Below are positions 38,669 to 51,175 of a DNA stretch of 64,000 nt, piece after piece. The first letter of the stretch is position 1. Each line of letters starts with the position of its first letter. Origin of the DNA: Jacaranda mimosifolia (taxonomy: Eukaryota > Streptophyta > Magnoliopsida > Lamiales > Bignoniaceae); NCBI GenBank assembly GCA_018894105.1, contig CM032123.1:29613744-29677743 (forward strand). The letters are read 5' to 3'. The notes below the pieces were generated by a model. The model ran no database searches. It saw only the letters and a list, made by a program, of their open reading frames with translations, and was not told where the DNA came from. The position numbers and the translations under genes are program-made.

Positions 38669-41600
38669 TCTATACTATTATGTATAGCACAATGGCGTGG
38701 GACCCACAATTATGCAATTTTGATTCTAATTGTCCAATTTTGGCCAAATGTCAAATCTTTAGATTTTTGAGTATTTTAATTCAGTTGAAAATTTTTCATT
38801 GGTTGCTTTTTACTTTTATATTTCATTTTAATACGATCAACTTATCTATTATAACTAAAATATCATTTTAAATTTTGTGAATTTATGTCATTGTTGTTAA
38901 ATTATTATTTTATGTAATTTTGGGAGTTAATTTAAAAATTTATGAAAACTTGATTTAGCATTTTTTTAAGGAAAAAATTGGATTTTGGGACACATGGCAG
39001 CCCCTTGTTCTTTCCTTCTTTTCTTTTCTTTTCTTTTCTTTCTTTTCCTTTCTTTCTTCTCCATTTTCCTCATTCTTCTTCCCCGTTTCTTTCTTTTCTC
39101 CTTTTTCTCCCGAAAACACCACCACCACCGTGACCACCACTCAAACCAGCCCCTAACTACAAACCAACACCACCATCTTCTTCTTCAGCACCCTCCAAGC
39201 ACCAAACAACCATCATGCACGGAGGAGACGTGGCGGAAAGCAAAGCGCTATGCCGAGATCGGATAAAAAGCAAAAGTTGGGTGTTGATGGGTGGTGATGG
39301 GTTTCCTCTTTTCCGACGGTGGATTGAGCATTTGAAGGGTGTTTTGGAAGCTGAGGGTGTGAGGAAGGTTTTGGGAAGGTTGCATGTGGCTTCGAACGGC
39401 CGGAATCCGAGAATCGAGGTGATCAGAGTTGGGTGGTGAAGTTGATTTTTGGACTGAAATTCGAGTTTTCTGGTGGATACAAGCATCAAAACCAAAATAT
39501 GACTGCACCGTTGGACTCAGGAGCTCGAAAGGAGTCGGACTGATCGTTTCGAGAATTTTCCGGCAGCAGCGAACGGTGGCGCTCCGGCGGTGCTCCGGAG
39601 ACCTGAGGGCAGTTTCCTCCTCTCGTCGTGACGAACGCAGTGGCGTGATTGGTTCGTGAAACCGAGGTCTCGTTGTGAAGTTGTGGTAGAAAATTTAAGA
39701 ATTGTTATATATATATGTACATGCATATGTATATATTTTGCTATTAAATTATATTCATGCCAAGAATAGAATTTGAGGATGTTGAGATGATATATATACA
39801 CATTTGTTGGTATTCCATGCTATGGAATATGGATAAAGTGGAACCGGACTCATGCATAATGAAAAAATTGGACTTATTATAGTATTAAGGAGTATATTAT
39901 AAAATTTTATGACATTGATTAGGAATTGATTAGATAAGATTAATCCTATGGCATGATTAGGATTATGTTTGACCTTGGAATAGGAATGAAATATTGGATT
40001 ATTAATGGAATAATTGTGATTAATAGAATTAAGTATGGATTTTTATTATAAATATTGCTTCTTGGATAGGTAACGACGAAGTAGGTCCCGCGGACCAATA
40101 GACTGCTGACTGTAATAGCATTTCTGAGATTACAGAGGTGAGGTTTCTCCCACTCTGGGTTGTTGCTTGTATAAGCTTACTCGTATTTATTGAGAACCCC
40201 TGTGAGGGTTTGCCAATCTAGCACCTTTCCTATTTATCTGTTATTTGTGATAAGCCCCTGTGTGGGTTTCTGTTTCTATATCGTACTCTGAATATGCTTG
40301 AAATCTTATTTGTTATCTATCATCTGAGTGGAGCACCCCTGTGAGGGTTATTGTTTGATATTGATTTCATTTTATGATCTGACATTTGATTTGAACACCC
40401 TGTGAGGGCTATTCTTTGTCATCGAATCTATTTTAGTTGTTCCAGTGCTCGAAACTCCCTTTATGTTGTTGATTTCTGTTCCTTGTACCCTACAGCCTTG
40501 TCGGCTGACCTTGTATTTCTTGAATCTGTTTTATGTGTTGATTATTGGCCCGAAAAACATACTTGATTACTGATTGTATCGGCTGAGTGCCAATTCCAGC
40601 AGAATGCTTGAATTATTGTTTTAAAACGGCCATGCTGGCCAGTATATTGATTGTTACAGATTGTACCTGTTGTATTCATACTGATTGTTTAAAAGTGATA
40701 TTGTTATCTGTTGGCATTATATTGTTATACCCATGGGGACGCCCTTGGGAAGTTATACCCGGAGGGACGCCACGGGAAGTTGGGCCCGGGGCTAGGTCCA
40801 GAAAGACGGCTGGGCAGAACGGACCGACAGTGACAGGTCTTCTGGCTAGTACCCACATACGATTCCGACTTATAGGTAGCTGGAGGTAGCTAACTGTGAG
40901 TGGCGGGATCAGGCATGCGGTCAACCATGCCATAATTATTGTTACATGCCGAGCTGTGTGCTCGAGCAGATGGAGGGATAAGGGAAACTTATTCTTGTTC
41001 AAGTTCAAGATATTGAAATATTATTGCTTATTCATCGAGGAGCAATAAGGAAGGATGCCAACAGGCCTGCTAAATGTTACATGTTTCCTATTCTTATGAG
41101 AGTTAATCTTATTCCTATTAATCATGAATTGGTCATCTTATTGTTGTCCAAAAGTCTCGTTCACTACCTTTAAATCTTAATATTTTCCCTCACTGAGTCC
41201 TTATGACTCACCCTTCTTGTTATTCTTTATCTTTCCAGATTGGTTGAGGTAAGAGGCAGGAGACTATGTTTTGGGATGGAAGCTATTTTGTAATAGATTA
41301 GGTGTTTTGGTTGTATATATGCTTTACACCTAGTCCAGATTGATATCAGTATCATTATGTAAGACAATTGTGAACTTAGGATTTCGGTTATATATATTAT
41401 GCTTTATGAGGCGATCTTTTGGATTAAGATGGTTGTTTTATCATTGAGTGGGTTAAAATTTCAGGTTTTTTAGTTTTATTTGAATGGTATTGTAAGATTG
41501 AACTGGTAGCGCCTCCGCTTGGGTGCTGTCCCGAGAGGGGGTGTTACATTGTGTTTATCCAAAATTGTGATATATATTTCAATCTCATAAGATAATTCAA

Positions 41601-43516
41601 AAAGTATGAATAATTATATTTTTATCTCACTAAATAAGTTTATAATTTAAAAAATATTTTATAAGCATCATGTTAAGTACTCTTATCACAAAATTCTATC
41701 TTATAAATTTAAATTATCACAAGATTAATATATAAATATTTTATTTATTTTATATATAAATTTTATTATTCTACAATTATTTTATAGTAGAATGGTGTGA
41801 GACCCATAATTGTGCAATTTTGATCAAATTCTGAATTCTTAGAATTTTGAGTTTTTTAATTAAATTTAAAAATTAGTTTTTGATAATTAAATTGAAAGTA
41901 TTTATTCCTTTTATAGATATCTAGATTTTTGAAATCATTTTATTGATTAGAACAAATTATTCTTTGTTTATGTCAAATACCAAAAAAATGATTTTATTTT
42001 ATCTACAAAATCTCTTTCATCTCTACTCTCAATACATGGAAGATACCTGAATTATTTGAACTCTATAGTTTGATAAGTTTTTTATAATTTTCTCTTATCT
42101 TTAATAGCGAATTCATATCTATATTACTATACATAGAGTGTTTTCAAAGTCATTTTATTAATACTTTCAGTTTCTAGCATTTTTTTCCCTCTATCTCTTA
42201 TTTTATTCTTCAAATTGTTTATTGATTGTTTGATTTTATTTTTCACTTTTTTGATTTTTTTTTTTGTTTGTTTTAGGGATGTCACGTACATGTTGGAAGA
42301 GATTTTTTGGATTTTAAAGCTGTAATTTTCTTTTCAACCATAATAAAGTCTATAATTTACCTTTTATTGTTATTAACTTTGTAAATTTTTATTATCATTT
42401 TTGTTTATTACTTAGTTTAAGTTAATCGATTCATTTTTTAATTTTTAAATTCCTTTTTTGTTCTTTTAATTTTATAATTTTACGGGATGAGATATATATA
42501 TATATATTAATTGCTCTTAATATTTTTAATTTTATTAATTATATTTTTATCTTCAATTATTGATAAATTTTGTCAGTTAATTTTTATTTTATTTAAATTG
42601 TTGTACATTTAGTATACTTTAATTCATTCTTTGAATTAAGCTATTAATTTATTTGTTAGATTTTGTAATTTATTTTTAAATTCTCTTATTTTTGTTTATC
42701 TAAGTTTATAATTTTATAGGATCATATCTATTTTTGGTTTTGGTATTTGTAAAGTTTGTTTCACTTTTTGAATATTTATATTTTAAAAGTATGTCATTTA
42801 ATTTTTATTTTTTATTCATATATATGTAATTGTATATGTATAAGTATGTATAATTCATATTATTTTTAAAAAATTTAAATACTATTTTATCAACATATAT
42901 TCTTAATTCTTTTCTTCACTTAATTATATACTAATATTGATTTTAACTTTATAATTATTTTATATATTTATTTTATTTTTTGAATTTTTTTTTCTTTACT
43001 ATCATAGTTTTGTTTTGATTTAATTGATTTTTATTCAAAAATTAAAATTAAATAAGAAATTTTTTAAATTCTTGGAAGCTAATATATTATCTAATTGTTT
43101 ATGTTTTAAGTTTTAACTTAATATATACTCATTGTCTTTTAAATCTAACGTAGTTTTAAAGTATTATAATTTAAAATTTTTTCCAACAACTTTTAAGTCA
43201 GCAATCTTGTGGTTTATATCCTTCTCATATACTTTTATTTTTTAATGCAACTATCTATTAGTTTTTGGTTGCATATTATTTTTTTCTTTTTGATAAAATA
43301 TGTAATCATATTCATAGACTTTTATTTTTTAAAGTTCAGAATATTTTTTTAACTTCTCACTGAATAATCTTAAATTTACTTTTTACTAATTATTTGATAA
43401 TTTTTTGCGATAATTTTATTTTTATATTGTTATTTTTAATTATATTTATAATTCAATAATTACATTAATGTATAATAATTTTAAAGAATCCATGCATAGC
43501 ACGGGAATAATGCTAG
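38669..43516 (+). mobile_element. Chimeric non-autonomous Helitron, + orientation, inserted in an older Helitron
   Basis: The 5' end is TCTATACTATTATGTATAGC at 38669, preceded by A. The 3' end is a hairpin (CATGCATAGCACGG) followed by GAATAATGCTAG, ending at 43516 and followed by T. Insertion between A and T with TC...CTAG ends is the Helitron signature. A second 5'-like end of a different subfamily (TCTACAATTATTTTATAG) lies inside at 41770, and the 3' part (41770-43516) belongs to that second subfamily. A solo gypsy LTR lies at 38880-41548. Confidence 0.8.
38880..41548 (+). repeat. Solo LTR of a Ty3/gypsy element
   Basis: About 2.67 kb, related along its length to the LTRs at 46907-49610 and 55728-58494: the GGACACATGGCAGC region, the pyrimidine-rich and then GC-rich coding-like stretch, the CCCCTGTGAGGG hairpins, and the end GTGTTACA. 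Both flanks show TTGTG (38875-38879 and 41549-41553). There is no internal region, so it arose by LTR-LTR recombination. The first dozen or so bases of the LTR appear lost or diverged, so the left limit is tentative. Confidence 0.75.
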
Positions 43517-44072
43517 TACCTAAAATAAACAAAAATAAAGTGAACAATAAAATCAAACAAACAATAAACAATTTGAAGAATGAAATAAAAAGGCACACAA
43601 AGTGATAGAGGAAAAAATATGCTAGAAAATAAAGAGGCACACAATGAATAGAGTGAAAAATGCTAGAAACTAAGAATATTAATGAAATGGTTTTCGAAAC
43701 ACTCTATATATAGTGGTATAAATATAAATTAGTTATTAAAGATAATAGAAAAATAATGAAAAACTTATCAAATTATAAAGTTCAAATGATACAAGAAATC
43801 TTCCACATATTGAGGGAAGAGATAAAAGAGATTTTGTAGATAATATACAATTGTTTTTGATATTAGAGATAAATAAAGAATAATTTGTTCTAATCAATAA
43901 AATGATTTAAAAAAATTAGATATCTTTAAAATGAATAAATAATATCAAATTTAATAACCAAAAATCAATTTTAAAATTAAAGTAAAAACTCAAAACTCTA
44001 AAAATTCAGAATTTGATCAAAAATTTTATAATTATGGGTCCGACACTGTTGTGCTATATATAATAGTATAAA

Positions 44073-44287
44073 TAGATAGATATATTTTAAATTTCAAATG
44101 AAATAAAATTAAAGATAACATATAATCATATCGATTAAATATAATAATCAACAACTATTATTATTTTTTAATTGAATTAAAATACTCAAAATTTTAAGAA
44201 TTTGCCATTTGGCCAAAATTGCACAATTAGAATCAAAATTGCATAATTGCGGGTCCTATACAGTTGTTCTGTATATAATAGTATAGA
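44073..44287 (-). mobile_element. 5'-end fragment of another Helitron
   Basis: The minus strand begins TCTATACTATTATATACAGA at 44287 and matches the first 200 bases of the Helitrons starting at 38669 (+) and 59548 (-). It stops at the junction with the split Helitron; no matching 3' end was found. Confidence 0.68.
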
Positions 44288-45363
44288 TAATTTAGTGTTT
44301 TATATTGATATTCATTGTATAAAAAAAATTAAAAAAAATATTTATTACATTTTATAGACATATACATGTTGATATACTATATTTACACCGATACATAAAG
44401 TATATATAGATAACTATTATATTGTACTAATGTATGAAAGTATATGAATATGTAATGTATTTAGTATAATATATATTACCGTTAAAATAAGTTTATTGAT
44501 TTAGTACCATGTACAGAAACAAATTAGCAAGCTTTGTATGCATAAATAGTACGTATATAATATAAATATTATAATGTTACAAATAAAACAAAATATTCGA
44601 TATGTAGTTTAAATATATAGATATGTTTACTATGTATATTTTTGTATATTTAATTTCCTTATTAATAATGTTTAATATGGACAGAGATTCTAAATTTCTT
44701 CCGTTAGAAGTGGATTAGTGATGAGCCGAGCTATTAAGCTTAGCTACAGAGGCGGCGGGTTGGGTGATGTTACGTAAGGGAAAAAATGATTCATTGTCAA
44801 TCAGTTGACAGTTGGAACTAATGAGATAACGTGGAATAGTTATTCCTTACTTTTAGGAATATAAATTCTTCATAATTAATTTTATACAATTAGATTGTAG
44901 TCAAATTAATTATTAAAATGATTGATTTTTGTTAAATTTGTCCGGTGGTTTGTAGTTCAGTGACATCAATATTCCCTATCATGTGGGAGGTCTCGTATTT
45001 GAATCCAAATGGATTCCTTTGTGTACCTTATGTGTGTATCTGATTGTGGAGTTTATACTTCTATTTAATTGATTTGATAATTAGATTTTATTGACTTGTT
45101 ATACGGATAATATTCTTGATTTGATAATTAAATTCTATTTACTATTTATAATGTTATCCAAAAAAAATATATTTTTGCCTAGAAATTTTACTTTTTAGGT
45201 TTTTTTAAAATTTTGATTATTGTGTTTTGACAATTCAAAATTTATCTTAAACAACTTTTGAATCAGGAAAGTGATTTAAGTTCTAACAAAAATAAATTAT
45301 GATGAATAAGTTTTGATTTCAAATCCCCAATGGCATGGTCAAGAATTGACTCGTATATATATA
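44288..45363. other. AT-rich spacer with a possible SINE relic
   Basis: Mostly AT-rich. A more GC-rich piece of unknown origin sits at about 44690-44770. The SINE-like piece is listed separately. Confidence 0.5.
44940..45090 (+). mobile_element. Possible decayed tRNA-derived SINE
   Basis: A box-A-like GGTGGTTTGTAGTTCAGT is followed, some 35 bases later, by a box-B-like GGTCTCGTATTTGAATCC, in the spacing of a Pol III promoter. Ends and tail are not defined. Confidence 0.42.
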
Positions 45364-46906
45364 CTAGCGTAAACTCCGTGCTATGCACGGTATATTCACT
45401 TAATTAATAAATTAAAAAATATAAATATGCAACTAATTTTTTGTGATTTCAAGATAAGTTATTACAAATTTTCATATTCTATAAAAAAATATTATCATTT
45501 TTAAAAGAAAATATTGTTTTAAATAGTTAAGTAGTAATATTTAATAGTATTCATTAAAATAAAAATGCTATAGTACTTTAAATAAAATTATTAATGTGAA
45601 GAGAGCAACATACATAACATCTGAGGGAATATATATATATATATATATTTATATACCAACACCTTATCCACTTCGAGCTTCATCTTGTAGAGGATCAATG
45701 ACATTAGAATGTAAAATAAAATATAAAAAAAATAAATTATTTTGTTCATTCTCAATTCTTTTGTATGAATATAATTGGATTTTCATATTATATTTCACAA
45801 ATAGCAGAAAAAAGTGAATAACAAAAAGAGTTGTTAACCTTTCAAACAATCAAAATTTAAAAATAAAATAAAATAAAATAATATATTGATAGACTAAATA
45901 ATGCCTAGAGATATAAACTTAAAAAGTTAATAGGTGCATTTTCTATTGAAATAACCATCTCATAATTTTTTTTTTAAATATATCAAAAATGATCTAAGAA
46001 TATATATTGATGTAGTATATAAAATTTTTAAAAATAGTTCAAATTATAAATATTTATACATACATAATTACAAATATATGAATATAAAATAAAATTAAAT
46101 GACATACTTCTAAAATTATAAATATTAAAAAAGTGAAATAAATTTTAAAAATATTAAAACAGAAAAATAGATCTCATCCTATAAAACTATAAATTTAGAT
46201 GAGCAAAAAAAAAAAAAAAAGTGAATTGAAAAATAAATTACAAAATTTAACAATAAATTAATAACTTGATTCAAAAAATGAGTAAAAGGATGCTAAATGT
46301 ATAATAATTTAAATAAAATAAAAATTAAATGAAAAAATTTACCAATAATTAAGGAGAAAAATGTAACTAATAAAAATAAAGTTAAAATAAAAATATTTAG
46401 CGCAATTAATAAATCTCATAATAAATGAATTGATAACATAAACTAAGTAGTAAACAAAAAAGATATAGAAATTTACAAATTTAATAGTTTGAAAGAAAAT
46501 TATAGCATTAAAATCCAAAAAATCTCCTCCATCATATAATATACCTAAAATAAAAAATAAAAAAATAAAACAAAATAAAAAAGTTGAACAACAAAATCAA
46601 ATAAACAATAAACACTTTGAATAATGAACTAAAGATGCACACAAAGAGATAGAAGACAAAAAATGCTAGAAGATAATGAGGACACAAAGATAAATAGGGA
46701 TAAAACTACAAAAATTATGTAACACATCAAAATAGAATATTTATAAAGAAACTTGGGTTATTTAATTAATCAAATAAAAAGGATTTGTAATGAATAAATA
46801 AAAGTAAATTAATTAATGAAAATGAAAAAACAAAATTAAAAAGTAGTCCTTAAAACCAAGTAAATATGAAAAGTGAAAAATTGGTGCATATATACGTGTA
46901 TATGTA

Positions 46907-49610
46907 TGTAACGACCCCGGAATTTCCGTATTTTCATAAGTAATTATTTTCATGGTTTATGTTAATTTTGGTGTTATTATTAAATCCTTGGAATTTATTT
47001 GATTTCATTTTTATTTATTTATTAAGGACATAATTGCAAGAAAATTGGAAGTTTGGGATTCAATTGAGGAATCTTATTATGTTAGGGACTTAATCGCAAA
47101 AATGGAAAAATTGGATTGTGTGGACACTTGGCAGCTTTCTTCTTTTCTTCTTTTCCTTCTTCATTTTATTTCATTTTCTTCTTCCCGTTTTCTTTCTTTT
47201 CTTCCATTACCGCGACCACCCATCACCACCGACACCATCTTCACCACTCAACCAAGCACCATTACTGCTAACCAACATCACCATTCTCTTCTCCAGCACC
47301 CTCTGAACACCAAACAGCCACCATGTACGGCGGAGACGCGGTGGTAGGAGGAGTTTGAAGAAACCCATCTCACGGCCACCGGCGTATCTCCTTCTTCCGA
47401 CGACTGGAGCTCCATTTGAGGGTATCATCAGGTAGCAGGAGATGAAAGGAAGCTGGTTCAACAGCTGCATGGGCGTTCTCGGCGACGAACGACGGTGAAC
47501 AGGCGCGGCGGAGCTCGGCGGAGAAGATGAGGTTGACCACTGTTTTTGGAGATTTCCGGCCAGTTGGGGCGCCAAAACTGAAATCTAATCGGAGATTCGT
47601 GATCAGCACGTTGCGAGGAAGAGAACCACGTAAAGTGCCCATATTCAGGCGACGGCGACCGGCGGCGGCACGGTGGCGGCGATAGGGCAGTTTCTTCTGC
47701 TCGATCCGACGGTCGCAACGGTATAAGCCATATCTGATTCCGAGCATTAGTTATTGATTTGCGAATTTTGAAAGATTTATTAATTATATTATATTTGAAT
47801 TTTGTGTATATATATATATGACATTGTATGTTGGAGCTAGGATTTGAATTTTAGTGATTATGGAATATTATGGGGTGTGGTTAGTTGTTGGAAGGCTATA
47901 CTTTGATATTTATGATTTTTGGGAATTATTGGAATAGTAATAATATATTATGAGATTTAATTAAGTTGGTAGAAATTAATTTGAGGATTTAAGAGTTATA
48001 TTTTATAATGGATAATAATTGAATATGGTTAAGTTAAAATATTCGATTGTTGTAAAATTTGGCATGTCTAGGAGACTTATAGTAGTTTTGGGAAATTATA
48101 AGCTTAATTGATTATTGAGACCATTAAATCGACCGAGCTTTGATTATGAATTATTTTGGGAATAGGTGAAGAAGATTTGGGTGTTGATCGTCCATAGTTT
48201 GATGTTGGACTGAGTGGGAATTTCTACAATAAGGTGAGGATCTTTCCCTCTTGGTACTTGTTATACCTATGAGGCTCTGCCAATTTGGCACCCTATTGAG
48301 CTATCTGTTATTGAAATTAACCCCTGTGTGGGTTTACTGTTTCTGTACGTTACTCAGAATCGTGTTTGGATTCTGTTTGTTATTTGATTCTGTTCTGAAT
48401 ACCCCTGTGAGGGTTATGTCTGTTCCGTATCTGTTTCTGTTATTCTGTATCAGTTTCTGTCTGTTCTGGCGCCCAGAATGTTATCTGTTATCTGTTCGGT
48501 ATCTGTCTGTCATTTGTTTCGTATCTGTAGCCTTGTCGGCTTTTCTATTATCAGTTTGATATCTGTTGCCTGACTGGCATTATTTCTGTCTGCTTTGATT
48601 TGTTTATCTGAAACCGGCAATGTGCTAGGGATTTCCCCCTAGGCATCTGCATAAGCGGTAATTTGTTATATGTACGGAGATTGTTGGGCCAAGAGCCAAT
48701 CTGAGCTAAATGTTTGGTTATATGAGGCACGCTTGGGATTTCCCCCTCGGTGTCAAAGGCACGCTTGGGATTTCCCCCTCGGTGTCAACGGCACGCTTGG
48801 GATTTCCCTTTCGGTGTCAGCGGTACGCTTGGGATTTCCCCCTGGGTATCGATGGTGTGCTAGGGATTTCCCCTAGGCAGTGGCGGTGCGCTATACGGAC
48901 CGTATGGGCATCTGCAAATACCAAGCTGTTATGCTTAGGTGATCTGTTTGTTTGGTATAAGGTGAATCGGCAATGCATGTTTCGATCATCCTTTGAATGT
49001 ATATGCTTTGGGATTGATTTGTCTGACAGTCTTTATATTTGAAATCTGATCTTGGAGCAACAAGGCCGGAGAGTTTCCTGTTTGATAAATTGTGCTATCT
49101 GTTTTTGTATCCGCATTATCTGTTAGTTGCATTATGATTTGTCGAGTCGAGTTTTCCTCGATGAATCCTTTCTATAATCCTCACTAAGTCATTGGACTTA
49201 ATCCCCATATTTGTGATATTTCAGATCAGGAAGAGAATTGATCGAGACTGAGAAGAGGAATTAACAATACTTGGGTTTTCTTTTGCTGATTATATAGAAT
49301 CCAAGTTATGATGTACTTTTGTATAAGATATGATCACCTTAGAAAGGTTGTAACTTGTCGTTTTGTATTTTTAAGGTTATGATGTATTAAATAGTAAGAT
49401 ATGAATGTTTTGAACTCTGTTGAGACCTAGTAGATATATATGTTGTTAATTCAGGTTTATAACTACTTGTTGAGGTTGAATTTTGAATTTTGAATTTTGG
49501 TGATGTACGCAACAGAACTATGGGCCTTCTGTTAGCTGTAACTTTGATATTGTAAGTCTGAATCTGTGTGGTACCTTGATTTGGGTGTTATCTTAAGGAG
49601 GGGTGCCACA
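46907..49610 (+). repeat. 5' LTR of the gypsy element
   Basis: It begins TGTAACGACCCCGG and ends GGGGTGCCACA. It contains a GC-rich stretch (about 47310-47720), CCCCTGTGAGGG-type hairpins (48319-48334, 48400-48416) and a 32-base tandem repeat (48727-48890). Open frames inside it are not genes. Confidence 0.96.
48727..48890 (+). repeat. 32-base minisatellite in the 5' LTR
   Basis: About five units of the form GCACGCTTGGGATTTCCCCC plus 12 bases. The 3' LTR has about seven (57560-57770). Confidence 0.9.
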
Positions 49611-49615
49611 GAAAG

Positions 49616-49627
49616 TGGTATCAGAGC
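49616..49627 (+). other. Primer-binding site of the gypsy element
   Basis: TGGTATCAGAGC, complementary to plant initiator-Met tRNA, lies five bases after the 5' LTR. A similar word lies at about 49739-49747. Confidence 0.93.
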
Positions 49628-49905
49628 TTGGGTTTGGAAAGCCCGAGCTATGCTAGTATATGATCCTTGGATTTGGAACTCTTGGTTATGAAGTTAAGTC
49701 TGACTATGGAAAGTCTAAGATATATATGAGTTAACAGATATCAGAGCCTAGGTTCGACTATGACCTAGGCGAATGAGTATTATTAGGAATTTTAGATCTT
49801 TAGTTGCTTTAAGATATGACATTCGAGGCTAGAGAACTTTATGGCTATAGAAATAGGTTGGTTTTCCTAATTTATTAAGTTAAGAGAGTTACCTTATTTT
49901 GTAGG

Positions 49906-50835
49906 ATGGCTAATGATAAAGACAAGGGTAAAGGCAAACAGCCTATCGATGAGAATGAAGAGGAGGATTCTGCCAGCATGATCGAGAGGCTAAAATAAGA
50001 AAAAGAAGAGCTGATAAAATGATGTCGACAACAAGAAAAATGGCTGTTTCAGAAAAGTGAGATACTTATGGATACTAAAGCAGAGCTGCGACATGTGAGA
50101 TCAAGGTTGGGAACTCGTGACTATTTGTCCGACCGTCTAGTTGTGGACGTTGAGGGCGAGAGAGTTCGTATGGGCATTGTAGAAGCACAGATTAGTAAAC
50201 TCCGAAATATCCGCGTCGATATGGAGACGATGTTTCGCTTTATGGAGAATGACTACAAGCGGACGGTTGATAGGCCTCATCCTGCGATCTTGGATATGTC
50301 ACTTATGATGGCACGTTTCTGGACCGAGATAAATCAGGCAGTTGGAGAAGGACCGGGGATTGACATTACTGCCGGACCCTCAGGGTTTCGACCATATCCA
50401 AATATTGTGCGCCCACATCATGCAGGACCAGCTCAGGTACCACCTAGGGAGCCAGTGGAGGAACTAGAGGATGATCCTGAAGAGGATCCTGAGGAGGATC
50501 CCTCAGAGAACCCAGAAGCTGTAGCCGGAGCAGTTCCACAGCCTCTAGTCGAAGTACCTTCAGATGATGATGAGGATCTAGATATCATGTGGGACGACCA
50601 TGACCAGTGGGGTTTCGCTGGGAATCTACCGGAGCGTGCAGAGATTTCTGTGGTTGGGGCAGTTCCAGTACTTCCAGGTGGTGTGCCTCCTCAAGGTGAT
50701 GAAGAAGATGATGAGAATGAGGAGATCGATCCCAACGACTTGCTTGATGGTGACCTAGACCAGTGGATGTTCAATGAAGATATAGAAGAAAAGGCGGAGT
50801 CTGAGGTCATTGATAGCGGCGATGATGACAACTAG
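49906..50835 (+). pseudogene. Extra ORF upstream of gag in the gypsy element (function unknown)
   Basis: Starting at the ATG at 49906, the frame runs 309 codons and is broken by TAA (about 49996) and TGA (about 50020), leaving 255 clean residues from the ATG at 50068. The N-terminal third is charged and helix-prone (coiled-coil-like). The middle has a proline-rich part. The C-terminal half is strongly acidic, with repeated DPEEDPEED-type runs and two related WGFAGNLPERAE / WMFNEDIEEKAE motifs. I recognise no known domain; it is not the gag, which follows at 51176. Chromoviruses usually lack such an ORF. It might be a structural or accessory protein; that is a guess. Confidence 0.75.
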
Positions 50836-51175
50836 AAGGATGACTGATGGATTTTCGGCTTGTAATCTTAATATGACTTTTTATGTATTTTCTTTTGATA
50901 TCACGCCTTATCATTTTGTTTAGATTTGGCGTATAGTTAGTCTGGCTATTTTGTTGTTTTCAATTGTACATATACTTACGGCTCTATGCTGAGGCTAACT
51001 TATCTATTTAGTAATGGCTTTTATGGATAGGACAATTTGATGTCTATTTTATGTTTAAGATTTGAAGTTTATTTAGTTACTCGTATATTTCTTTAAAAAA
51101 AAAAAACTTGAAATACTATGATGATCTATGACTTATTTGAAGGTTTGAGAAATATACCGGAAACATCAAAGCAGA

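Larger units (their letters stand above)
36885..44072 (-). mobile_element. Non-autonomous Helitron, - orientation, split by another Helitron
   Basis: The 3' end at 36885 (minus) has CCGTGCATAGCACGGG, then AATAATACTAG. The body occupies 36885-38668 and 43517-44072; 38669-43516 is a later insertion. Continuity across the gap is shown by the paralogue at 45364-59548, where the corresponding bases near 46530-46555 are uninterrupted. The 5' end near 44072 is TACTATTATATATAGCAC, slightly short of consensus. Its 3' end abuts the 5' end of the previous Helitron. Confidence 0.78.

Noticed and set aside
39157..39801. Frames of 74-112 residues at the start of the solo LTR
   Set aside because: They lie in the GC-rich part of the LTR on both strands and lack homology to any family I know.
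47207..47747. Minus-strand frames of 86-125 residues in the GC-rich part of the gypsy LTR, repeated at 56032-56552
   Set aside because: They are arginine- and serine-rich translations of GC-rich LTR DNA present in both LTRs, with no domain; the solo LTR has no matching intact frame.
48251..49042. Plus-strand frames of 68-110 residues over the LTR minisatellite and pyrimidine-rich part
   Set aside because: Periodic translation of a tandem repeat and of T-rich sequence; not a protein gene.
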